Origin: Vandiemenella viatica
Lineage: Eukaryota; Arthropoda; Insecta; Orthoptera; Morabidae
DNA: 64,000 nt
Direction of reading: 5' to 3'
NCBI GenBank assembly: GCA_031002005.1
Contig: CM061920.1
Location: forward strand, 48,152,610-48,216,609
The translations under genes and the position numbers were made by a program. Position 1 is the first letter of the stretch, and each line of letters begins with the position of its first letter. Below, piece after piece: positions 12,841 to 22,780 of the stretch. The notes under the pieces are model-generated. The model searched no databases and was not told the origin of the DNA. It saw only the letters and a program-made list of their open reading frames with translations.

Positions 12841-12940
12841 GTACTGAAACTATGCAACTTCCAGCTAAAAAAATCAAGATATGTTTTCAATAATAATAGG
12901 GTAAATGGTCCCAAAATGCTGATCCTCCCTTTGCTGCATC

Positions 12941-12994
12941 AAGTGTGTGTGTGTGTGTGTGTGTGTGAGGGGGGAGAGGGGGGGAGGGGGGAAA
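12941..12994 (+). repeat. (GT)n microsatellite followed by G-rich tract
   Basis: About 13 GT dinucleotides followed by a run of G blocks (ggggggagagggggggaggggggg pattern, roughly 27 nt). The G-rich part has at least four G runs of three or more within a short span, so it could form a G-quadruplex on the plus strand. Open frames across it on both strands are composition artefacts. Confidence 0.9.
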
Positions 12995-13279
12995 GACGAC
13001 AAATGTTGTCTAATATATTTGTTCCTTTCTACGTGAATGCCATTTATCCCTGTTGCATAGATTTTGACTCCAGTCACATGAAAATGGAAAAGTTTTATGT
13101 CACTCATAATCCTGTTACCCAACACCAACTAGAAAAAGAAATATTCATGACAAAAGAAGAGCTACTGTATGACGCGGATTAAGGTGAAGGCAACTCGACC
13201 AGTGATGTGCAAGGTTTTACCAGTAGTGGGTTCACGCTACAGCCTAATCCTTGCACATTTAAAACAACAGAAATGGCAT

Positions 13280-13445
13280 TGAGCCTTGGACCTGACATTC
13301 AGGAGGACACAGGTTCAGAGCCCCACCTGTCCATCCTGATTCAGCAATACATGATTTCCCAAAATCACTGCAATTAAATAACATGATGATTGCTCCAAAA
13401 GGCCATGTATAAATTCCTTTCAGTTCATTTCATCCCCTCCCCCTT
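13280..13445 (+). repeat. tRNA-derived SINE relic
   Basis: Contains a tRNA B-box-like GGTTCAGAGCC at 13,312-13,322 in a setting of 'gacattcaggaggacacaGGTTCA', followed by 'ccatcctgattcag..ata.atgatttccc..aaatc.ctgcaa', a body recognisable from widespread insect tRNA-type SINEs. The copy is diverged and the A box is unclear. It lies in the hemolectin-like intron. Confidence 0.55.
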
Positions 13446-15354
13446 CCAAGCAAGGACTTTTATATAGACTTATATCTTAACATCTTCATCTTATTTGATG
13501 TGTATATCTCCCTGCAGATTGGACATGTACATTAAATGCATACATGTCGAACAATGCCTATGCTCCCTACCTTTCATTTAACATAAATCTGCTCTCAACA
13601 CAAATCCCTTACTCAATATGCTAAAAAAACTTACAAAAGCCCTTATATCCCAATTATCACCCGGTCCAGGCATGTAAACAGATATGTCTTGCAATAAACT
13701 GTCAGCAACACCGCATGTCCCATGCATCACCTGAAACCAACTACAGTCCTGTGTTCCTCAGCCAGTTCTACCCTGCTGTTGAATCTCTAAACCTTACAAC
13801 ATGGCTATGACTTTCACAAAAGTGCAAAACATTAGCCTGAAAGTCCCATCCAACTTGCATCAGCACTTAACTCACCTAACCATGCTACACAGATGCAGCA
13901 CCCATCTAGTCACAACAGCCTAACTCAACCACCACACTGAGGAATGCTTTACCACCATTGGTGCTAAGTACAATACAAACCACATCACTTGTTCACCTGC
14001 ATCCATTGTGAAGTGTGTAACCTCACTTCATCACAAACCAGCTGTTCAGCACGGATGATAGCAGAAAGATAGTTTACCTCCAAATCTATACAATCAGTTA
14101 TGCTCATACCAGCTTCATAAACTCACAAGATACTAATTACAGCTAAGTTAACCTCCACAAAACCATCTCCTCTTCTGAACTCCAAAGGTGTGAATTAGTC
14201 TATTAAGCATATAAATACATCCTCGATACTAGTAATCCCCAGACCACAATCACAGATAATTATTCCACTCTTATACCACTTCTGATAAACAAGTAACTTT
14301 CTTCGTGTTGCAAATGATTAATATCATTATTTATTCACTTTTATCCACAATAAAATTTAACAATTACTATTATTTTTAACATTATTATTTATTTGCATTT
14401 GACCATTCCAAACAATATTACAGTTTAATCATAGTTACTTTCTTGCTGTTTGGTCTGTCATAATCATCCCAGCTCAAGAGAAAATTTAGTCATTTCACAT
14501 GGCAACATTTATTATGAGTGCACCCATCAACATACAAGCACGCATCTAATATTTTTTGCATTTCTTCTGACTTAATTAAATGAATATCCACACAACTATG
14601 CATTTTTAGTTTAATGTCCTGCTTTCAACTTGAGAAGTAATAGAGTTATTTTTTCTGTAATTTCCATTTAGATGATGAAGCAGAAATTAATCATCACCAA
14701 TCAAAGTTGATGTTTGGTCAGCTTGGATTTAAAATACAACTGACAATAGGGATACAAGTATTACCTTTTAGCATAGCTTCTTTATCTTTATAGGAAAACA
14801 AAATTACAAGTGCAATTTCAAGTTCTCATAACTGTAATCCTATTTATTTTTTCGAAGACCACTTATCAATCCTAAATTTCATCCTCTTGCATTAATCTAA
14901 GAAGGTGCTCCTTGTGATCCATGACTGCTGTTGATAAAAATTCTATAAAATAATTTTGTAAGCACTATGTGTGCCTTACAGACTACCAGCAGCTTCTTAT
15001 TATGTTTTTAATCATATTCAATTATTTAAAATTATTTTAGACTTGTTCTTATTTTATTATTGTCCTCCAAAAAAAATTTAATTTGCTGGTGACACCAAAG
15101 TAAACCCTATAATTGATGGGAAGAAGCTTCCTTTCAGTTTACACCAAATCAGAGAAATATCTGTTTAATCAGCTTCTTAACAGTCTAAAATAGTATAGAT
15201 CCTTCCTCAGCAAAGATTTGTGGAACAAGATTAATAAATGAAATGAAAATAAAAAATAACAGACTTTCCATATTCCAGTTTCTTAATAACATCTGGTTAA
15301 AAATAACACTGACAATGGAATCAATTTTGAGAGATTGAAATGAACTAATCATAC
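13446..15354. other. Intron sequence, nothing recognised
   Basis: 13,440-14,290 is noticeably C-rich on the plus strand with many CA/CC dinucleotides, suggesting an inserted repeat, but it has no coding signature I can name. The remainder to the exon at 15,355 is AT-rich and plain. Confidence 0.4.
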
Positions 15355-15491
15355 CACAGTTACAGAAGAAACGGACTGCATAGTCTTCACACTGATTGTC
15401 ATCCTGCTGGTCACTGCTGCAACGGAGGCCCTCTTCTATGGAGCATGTCACCAAGTCACCAGATTCAGAGAAGTCAACCAGCCTGCCTTCA
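15355..15491 (-). CDS. Hml: Hemocytin/hemolectin-like exon: second half of WxxW domain
   Basis: Internal 137-nt exon. Acceptor: cttttcttcttgtcacag|TG, a strong pyrimidine tract. Donor: TGTG|gtatga. Entry phase 2 matches the 37.8-kb exon (CG plus T gives Arg); exit phase 1 matches the TIL exon. The peptide reads EGRLVDFSESGDLVTCSIEE, then GLRCSSDQQDDNQCEDYAVR and FFCNC. The features V(T/V)C..E.GLRC...DQ....C.DY.VRF.C.C are the C-terminal half of the WxxW (mucin-2 WxxW, Cys8-like) repeat found in mucins and in hemolectin/hemocytin. With the 37.8-kb exon it completes one whole domain. It lies between introns of 22.3 kb and 12.1 kb. The clotting role is inference from the family. Confidence 0.88.
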
Positions 15492-17280
15492 CTGTGACAA
15501 GAAGAAAAGTATTATAGCACACTGAATTGTTCACAAGAAGAAATATGGGGAAAAAAATACATTTCCTTCAAGCAGATGAGGAAATAAATGCCACATATTA
15601 TATTATTATTATTATTTAATGTCGTATTTCTATTGTATGCCACTGTTACAATACTTATAAATTTACAATTTTTTAGTGTTTCAAACCAAAGAATACTACA
15701 GAATTCCAATTACCCGTATTTTATTATAAATCCTAAAACAAGCAATACCTGACATTATCTCAAATATGTCCCATGATAGATCATTATATACCATATTTAA
15801 AATGCTGGGAAAGATGCAGACATAGCAAACAACAAAAGTTTCAAGGAATTAAATTAGATTAATAGAAATACACAAAAATTAATGGACATAAAGAGAAACA
15901 TTCTCCATTGATTCAGAAGGTTTCAGTATTTCCCAGAATTCAGGATGCCTTCAACACTGATGAAGTATGAGTTCCCTAGTTAGGTAGCCAAAAATTTTGT
16001 TACTTCATAACCAAATTTGATTATAGAGCTGCAAATTCATTTGAATAACATGTTTGAATATGTAGATTTGATTAAAGCTACTTTCAGATAGACATAATTA
16101 ATAACTTCTGAAATATTAATTAGTCAGATTCTGAATTTTATTTTACCCTTTCAATAATAGTAAACATGTTTTGCTTAATAGTAAAGGAAAGAGTAGCTCT
16201 TTAGGAGTAAAATAAAATTTATTTCAGTTTAGTAACAACAAAATTGCGAAAGTTATTAACAGGTTGTAGGAATACCATTAAAAAAAATTTTTTTACTTTT
16301 TCTTTGGCAGCAAAACTATTAAAGTTACAGAATTTTTTATATGCATTAAATAAAAGTTGACACTTTTTATAAAATCTTGTGATTCCCAGAATTTCAGAGT
16401 GATAGGATTATTTTAGTTGTCAAAGTCAAAATATTCGATACTAGTACTCAAGCATGAGATTTGATATCTGATATGTTTTCCAGCAGATTCTTGTGTGAGG
16501 TGGAAGTTTTACAGATTCCCATGGTCAGTGAGCATAAATACCCGCCCAGAAATTTCCTTGTACTCGCTCAGGCACTCACAGTCGCCCAGTCTTCCAGAAA
16601 CAGTGACCACAACACTATGTAGCTCAGTCAGCCAGCAAGTTTCATATCGAGCATTACGGTGTTATAGTTTTATTTTGGCACAATGTAGGTTCACATATTC
16701 AGTTTTATTGCAATGTAGCAGTGAAGTCGTATTTTACACCATTTATGGTGTCGGAATCACCTAAGCGTCGGTCGTGGACAAACAAGTTGAATAGTATAAG
16801 TGTGTGTTGAACTGTGAAATGCTTGCAAGTGATAGCTAATTGTACTTTGAAGTACGGGGTGTGGTCTGGCTCGAATCGGTTAACCGAACTTGCAACTATA
16901 TTTTCAGAGAATTTGTCTGATGCCATTTCAGTTTGTCTCTTTGCAAAATCTTCAATAATATATTGTATATCTACCATCAATAGACTTGTGAACATTATTT
17001 CAACTACCATTCTTAGTTTGGGATTATTTAAACTAAGTGGCGCCCAAATTGTATTTGCAAGGCTAGAACTGAAATATCCACAGTTATCCACGGTCATAGT
17101 TAAGACAAAAGATTATGCATAAGCTTGTTGTCTTACAACTACAATTGGTTTTTGAATATATGCAATATTTTGGATGATATCTGAGAAAGAAAATTAACAG
17201 TAAACTCGTTAATATGGCTTCTTCCGGTAACCATAGTGTAAGAGCGTAGAGGCAGAGACAGTCAACTGAGAACAACTGCA
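15492..17280. other. Start of 22.3-kb intron; GC-richer block of unknown origin at 16,490-17,250
   Basis: From 15,492 to about 16,480 the sequence is plain AT-rich intron. Between 16,490 and 17,250 it is richer in G and C, with overlapping 100-130-codon open frames on both strands that match no family I know. Because a PLE tail follows directly at 17,287, this block may be the untranslated part of that element; this is inference. Confidence 0.4.
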
Positions 17281-17286
17281 AGATAC

Positions 17287-17386
17287 TTGATGAAGACAGC
17301 AGAGTCAGCTGTCAAAATGTCATGTTTTTACACCACCATCCGCCTGGACACCCAAGAAGATTATGTTGCATCGATACGCCGGGAAA
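17287..17386 (+). mobile_element. Penelope-like element 3' tail with hairpin
   Basis: The hairpin (TTGATGA, A, stem GACAGC/GCTGTC, then AAAA, 17,287-17,317) has the same stem as the 2.8-kb copy, with the first core base and the G of GAAA both changed. It is followed by cacccaagaagattatgttg and then cgatacgccgggaaagtc, which recurs in reverse complement at 41,366-41,400. This marks a shared element 3' end. Confidence 0.45.
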
Positions 17387-17399
17387 GTCTCCACTCACA

Positions 17400-18430
17400 C
17401 TTCACTTGACACAGTCTTAAGATCACAAAATACTTATATTATTGATAAAGTGCACTTTTATATTGTCAATACTAGAATCATGGATAATACATCAGTTCCT
17501 TTGAAGAATGACAGGCTAAGCACATTCATACGAGAAGACAAACTCACTAAGTTCCCCTAACATTAGTGAGTATACCACTATGGCATGTTACGACGTGTCG
17601 CACCACCAACCAATGTGGAGCCGTTGACTCAATGAACTGACGCGAATTTAACAGTTTCAAATCTGGTGGAAGACTAGTCAAATCTAAGATGGCTACAGGG
17701 ATTTTTATAAGCTTTCCAACGCCTATGATGTCAGTAACTTTTTTCCAAACTTTAATATCTCCCCATGTACCAAATGGTTTAACTTGCAATTAATACAACG
17801 GTTTCCTAAGATCATATTCTATCTGTTTCAATGTAATTCAGCCCTTCTATAAGATTAATCTTGAAGTCTCTTACGTCACCGGTTAGGCACAATTTTACTC
17901 TCTCCAACAACAAATAGTGACAATCTATCTTCTAAATCTTAATTATCTGACAAATGCTTATTTTTTTTTAACAAAACCATTATATATTCATGATCCTCTT
18001 AATTTAGGCTATCTACTGATATAAATTTCTCAGTTGTATTCCTTTTACTTAAAAAATTAATTTTTTCTCTTAATTAAAACTACTAATGAAACTTTGCCAA
18101 AATAGTTAATTTTACCATCAAAATATTCGGGACAGTGCTGCCTAAAGCTGGTGGTAAATAGATCCACTATGACTTTACTCAACTCTGAGCTATTTCAAAT
18201 CTTAAATACTTTCTTTCCTAACAGCATGTTTCAAAACATTAAAAAAAAAAAATAAAAATAAAAAAATCTCTTAAACTAATTTTTTTTTTTTTTTGGACAT
18301 AATGAATACACTTAAAAAATGATTCTTATGACAAGTTTTCACTGTGGAAATGAATGTATCCATTCAAGTTGACAATTCCTTTACTCGAAATTTCTAAGTT
18401 CTATTGTGACTTCAAATCAATCTATAGGAT
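17400..18430 (-). repeat. LTR-like repeat, copy R2 (reverse orientation)
   Basis: Reverse-complement match to R3, which begins about 25 bases further on, so the two form a large inverted repeat. Shared blocks include TTTCCACAGTGAAAACT (R3 18,579-18,596; seen reversed at about 18,336-18,352), the CTATCTACTGATATAAATTT block, and the conserved ACTGTGTCAAGTGA end (reversed near 17,403). R2 stops about 170 bp short of the R3 end. The pyrimidine/purine tracts at 18,240-18,295 lie inside it. Confidence 0.65.
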
Positions 18431-18454
18431 ATAAGGTACCATTCAGTTTGCCAA

Positions 18455-19680
18455 AAGCATTCCCACTAGCCATCCCCAGTAGTAAAGTATTCTATAGATC
18501 AATTGTGAAGTCGCTTATGCTGGACTTAAAAATTTCGAGAAGAGTAATTGTCAACTTGAAGGAATTTCCCTGTATTCATTTCCACAGTGAAAACTCATCA
18601 TTAGAATCATTTTAAAGTTTATTGATTATATCGTGAAAAATTTATTTTAAGAGATATTCCGGTTTGTTCACATTTTGAAGCACGCGATCAGAAAAGTAAA
18701 AGTCTAAGAGTTGAAATAACATTGAATAGAGTAAAGCTACAGCTGAACTTTTATCACCAGCTACATTCAGCATTGTTCTGGATAATTTGGAAGTAAAATT
18801 AGCTAACTTGGCAAAGTTTAATTAGTAGTTTTAATTAAGAGAAAACAAATGAACTTCTTAACTAAAAGTAATATTAATTTGAAATTTATATCAGTAGATA
18901 GCCTAAATTAAGGCGATTATGAATATATAATGGTTTTGATAAAAAGTTTAAGCATTTGTCAGATAATTAAGTTTTTAAACATAGATTGTGGCGGATTGTT
19001 GTTGAAGCACATAAAAATTCCACCAAGTTGGTGACAAGATGACTTCAATTTTAAGATTATAGAAACCCTTTTGAATGTTAAATTAAATTAAAACAGATAG
19101 AACATGATAATAGAAAGCCCCTGTAAAAAATTTAAGTTAAACTATTTAGTACTTTTGGAGATATTAATTAAAGAAAAAGTTGCTGACGTCATAGGCTCTG
19201 AGAAATCTATAAAAGATCTTGCAGCGAGCTCAGAGTGTCTCACTCTGTGCTAGATTTTCCAAGAAGTAAGTTCACACTAGTTAGCAGGGCGAACTGCTCT
19301 GAGCGGTAGCAGTTTCGGCAAATTCTAACATGAGTACTCACTAATGTTAGGGGGACTTTGTGAGTTTTTTTCTTCTTGTACGAATGTGCTTAATCTGTAA
19401 TTTTTAATGAAACTGTTGTTCAATGTTTTATCAACGTATTTGGTACCAACAATGTACCAGTGAACTTTTCAAAGAATATAAGCATTGTGTTACTCTGAAA
19501 CTGTGTCAAGTGACTTTATTTCAATTACCCTTCACATTTGGGGTTTAATACAAATGTGTGACGGCCAATATCTTAAATATTATAGGTACCATAAGGCTAC
19601 ACATGGTCATGAACTTAATTGTTCAGGTAAAAGTGTTGTTAATCCCCCAACGAAGCTTGCCACCTGACAAGGATATATTA
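18455..19680 (+). repeat. LTR-like repeat, copy R3 (forward orientation)
   Basis: The most complete copy of the family. It contains a TATA-like box CTATAAAAGATC near 19,206-19,217 after GCTGACGTCATAGGCTCTGA (a CRE-like TGACGTCA), consistent with a U3 promoter, and it ends near CCCCCAACG...CCACCTGACA at 19,640-19,672. No polyprotein flanks it. The family is not identified; an LTR is the best guess because of the promoter and conserved ends. Confidence 0.6.
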
Positions 19681-19689
19681 TTGTTGGGG

Positions 19690-20625
19690 ATAGCTACTGG
19701 GAATGCTTTTGGTGAACTAAAGGGTACCTTTGTAGCATATTTCAATAATTTTGTAGTTAATATTCTAGTGAGTGTAAGCCAGCCTCAGTGAGCTACAAGC
19801 CTGGGCAGACGTGGAACATGAGAGCGTGTTTGCAGAATCTGAACCCTTCCTGCAAGGCCACAGAGGCAAGCAGTTTTGACTGTGAGAAACAAGGTTCCAA
19901 ATGTTCTGGTACCTTCTAGAAAGACGCCTCCAACTGGCCAATTAAACTTTGCATCCACAGCATGTGATGTGAACTGGCCAATGGGAGACAGTCACCCCAC
20001 CCTGAAGTGACAGTAGAGTGACGCGTTCTGTACTCGTCCTCTGCGCAGTTTCATTTTGAAGATCACGCCATAAACTTGCCAATTTTTATGAAGCCAATGA
20101 CTTAGGCAGTGTTAGAAATTACACCACCATCTCCACCCTTCGTATGCTCACGAGGCGAACTTGTACCAACCCTCCCGCTATTTTATTCAGCCATTCGGCT
20201 ATAGTGAGTAAACACATTTTGCTTCTATGCATATTAAGATGTACCATTCATCTGTATCAATCCACTTATCTCTCCAAAGAATTCAAGAATAAATGCCTGT
20301 TCATAACCTCTCTGAAGTCATTTGCAATAATTCCTCAAGTCAGTAGTTAGAGTGATTTTTTTAGTGCTTTCCAGCCCGTACTTGCAGACGCCAATGGGAA
20401 GAACCAGAAGTTGACAGCGAGCAGGCTGGATGAACTTACGTGCACGCAGAGGTAAGTCGAAGGTAATTCTTTGCTTGGCAATTACCACGCGACACCTTAC
20501 ACCATGCTTATAAATACAGGTCACAATACTTTCCTCCTGGCAGTTTGTGAAAATCAATTGGGCAGTAACCACGCACCTTTGTGGCGTGCCTGTGCATGCT
20601 TGTCTAGGCAGGCGGTAGCAAACAT
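19690..20625. other. Intron sequence, GC-richer, nothing recognised
   Basis: Between 19,780 and 20,600 base composition rises and CpG-containing words appear, suggesting an inserted element. Open frames (for example 20,318-20,716 on the minus strand) have no recognisable domain. A TATATATA run and a TACATC repeat mark the junction with the LINE piece that follows. Confidence 0.4.
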
Positions 20626-20629
20626 CTAC

Positions 20630-20960
20630 ATCTACATATATACTCTGCAATTCATAAAATTGTGGGTGGCAGAGGGTGCTCAGGACCAAAGCTAATCTTT
20701 TTGCTGTGCATTCCAATCCCTAATGGTACGACGGAAAAAAGAATTCATATAAGAATCAGTCCGGCACCTTATTTCTCTAATTTTATCTTTCCTGTTCTTC
20801 CGACTCAAATAGGTTGATGGAAGAAGTATTTCACTACACTCAAAAGTGAAAATGGGAGTATGCATGTTGCTTGTACAATACCAGTATGCATCTTTGAAAC
20901 TTATCGGCATGTGGAGGATTAAGTTGCTAAGGCTCACATGACTGTAAACAGTTAAAGGGT
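20630..20960 (-). pseudogene. LINE 3' end fragment
   Basis: The minus-strand reading includes YLSRKNRKDKIREIRCRTDS and YMNSFFRRTIRDWN, the C-terminal 'Y..SFFPRTIR(D/E)WN' motif of many CR1/Jockey LINEs, followed by a 3' region of the type 'gcagagtatatatgtagatgtagatg'. Related 3' ends are abundant in orthopteroid insect genomes as I recall. Only the terminal ~300 bp are present, a typical 5'-truncated insertion. Confidence 0.6.
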
Positions 20961-21216
20961 TAATGAGGTTGGCCAGTCTTGATTCAGTTTGTAGTACTTG
21001 CAGTCATTTATTTTGGAAAAGTAGTTCGATACCTAAGTTTGTCACTTTGTAAAACTTTTTAAGAATATAGTGACCATTCGAGTATTCAGTAGCAACAGTG
21101 ACTTTGATTCAGATTTACCTTTCCCCTGGTGAGGTTATACAATCTTGGTGGCGGCCATTTTTCAAGATCAAACTATATCCAAAGGCAGTACGACACACGT
21201 CAAAGTTTCTGACATT

Positions 21217-22108
21217 TGAGGTTTATTCAAAAAGTAAAGTGAATTTTTATTTTTATTAAAAAATATTTATTTAATCATCAATATTTATGTTGTTCCTTTC
21301 AAAGTAATCTCCCTCAGATATAATACACTTGTGACAACGTTTTTTCCAATCCTCAAAGCACTTTTTGGTATAACCTTGAGCTCCTTCAGCTACTTAGTCT
21401 TTTAATCCTCAATCATTGCAAATCTTTGTCCTTTCATTGGTCTCTTCAGTTTTGGGAACAGGAAAAAGTCACAGGGGGCCAAATCCAGTGAATATGGTGG
21501 CTGAGGCATGATTGTGGTGTTGTTTTTGGACAAAAAATCACTCACAAGCAAGTGCATATTCGTGGTGCAAAAGCCATAAATTCTTTTTCCCACAAATCCA
21601 GATTTTTTTAAAAAAAATTCTTCTCACAAATGGCACTTAACTTCAAGGTAATACTCATTGACCGTGATGGTGATTCGACAATACTCCAAAACTATTTTCT
21701 TCACTTCTTCATTGTTTTCATCAGTTGTTGAATTGCTGGGGCGTCCAGAATAAAGTTTGCCATTTGCATCTTCTCGTTCATCTTGGATGAGCTTGTACCA
21801 CTTCCAAACTTTTTTTTTACTCAAAGCAGATTCACCATGTGTCACTGTAAAATTCGCAAGTGTTTTGGAGCACTTAATTATATTTTTTACAAAAAAATTG
21901 ATGCAAAATCTTTGAACCATTTTTTTGGACAGCAGAAAATCGCCGAACACACAAAACACTTCTAACAATTATGCCTCTCACATGCCTTATAGTTGAAACT
22001 GTGAATATATGTGAGGGAAGTGTGGACCAAAATTAAAAAAAAAAGAAAATCGACTGTACGAATCCAGCGAAATTAAAAAAATTCCCTTTAATTTTTGAAC
22101 AAACCTCG
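21217..22108 (-). mobile_element. Mariner-like DNA transposon, internally deleted
   Basis: The ends are inverted: plus-strand GAGGTTTATTCAAAAAGTAA from 21,218 and, on the minus strand from 22,108, CGAGGTTTGTTCAAAAATTA. A TA follows the right end (22,109-22,110); the left TA has mutated to TT. The minus strand encodes an N-terminal piece (CINFFVKNIIKCSKTLANFT, then REDANGKLYSGRPSNSTTDE, 21,624-21,945) and a C-terminal piece (FLSKNNTTIMPQPPYSLDLA then PCDFFLFPKLKRPMKGQRF, 21,402-21,590). The PQPPYSPDLAPCDFFLFPKLK signature and the SGRPS linker are diagnostic of mariner. At about 0.9 kb against a usual 1.3 kb, the middle with the first two catalytic aspartates is missing, so it is non-autonomous. 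Confidence 0.9.
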
Positions 22109-22110
22109 TA

Positions 22111-22780
22111 AACTGTTTATTACTAATCCCGATAAATGTTTAGTCATTACACTCTCTTTTCCATTATTTTGGATACTTCCCAACATTGTTAGATTGCCAT
22201 TGACTTCTTATTATATTTCTATTATATTCTGGGAACAATTCAATTATTTCAGTCACTGTGATGATCTAATTTAATTAATAATAGTTGGGATTTCTTAAAG
22301 CATAACACAGTAAAATACTATATCAAACTTCTTTTTTAATAATAGTTCTGTCTCCTGCCCCTCACTAATACTCTTTGAAATCGAAAATATATTGGTTATG
22401 TGAGCCATAAAATATCAGTATCAACTGAAACTGCTAAATGGAATTCTAATAAGAGAATAGTGATAACACTAGTTACTGTGTGTGTAGCCATTCAGAGTCC
22501 ACGATTTTAGATGCTTGTAAGATTAATTCAACACCCTCCAAGTAGAAATTGACCTGTGACATTAACATTTACCACTGGAAGTCTAGAAGACCCAGCAATA
22601 TCATGTACAACAAACTATCACTTAGATTTTTAAATCGAGTGATAACCAAACTGACTGTTAACTGCACTTGCCATATTTTCAGTAAGAACTCATTATTCAG
22701 GCTTTGACCAACTATACACAAATTGTTTCAGTGACTATCAACCTCAGTAGCCTTAGTGATCGTTTTTACCTGTCACACAT
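22111..22780. other. Intron sequence, nothing recognised
   Basis: AT-rich sequence between the mariner and the diverged repeat field. No open frame or motif of note. Confidence 0.45.

Noticed and set aside
12874..13182. Open frames on both strands with His-Thr and Val-Cys repeats
   Set aside because: They are produced by the GT microsatellite and G-rich tract.
13300..13330. Functional tRNA gene
   Set aside because: Only a B-box-like word is clear; no cloverleaf can be formed around it and the context matches a SINE body.
16705..17122. Opposing open frames of 130 and 102 codons
   Set aside because: They have no recognisable domain, overlap each other, and lie in a GC-richer block next to a PLE tail; more likely untranslated element sequence.
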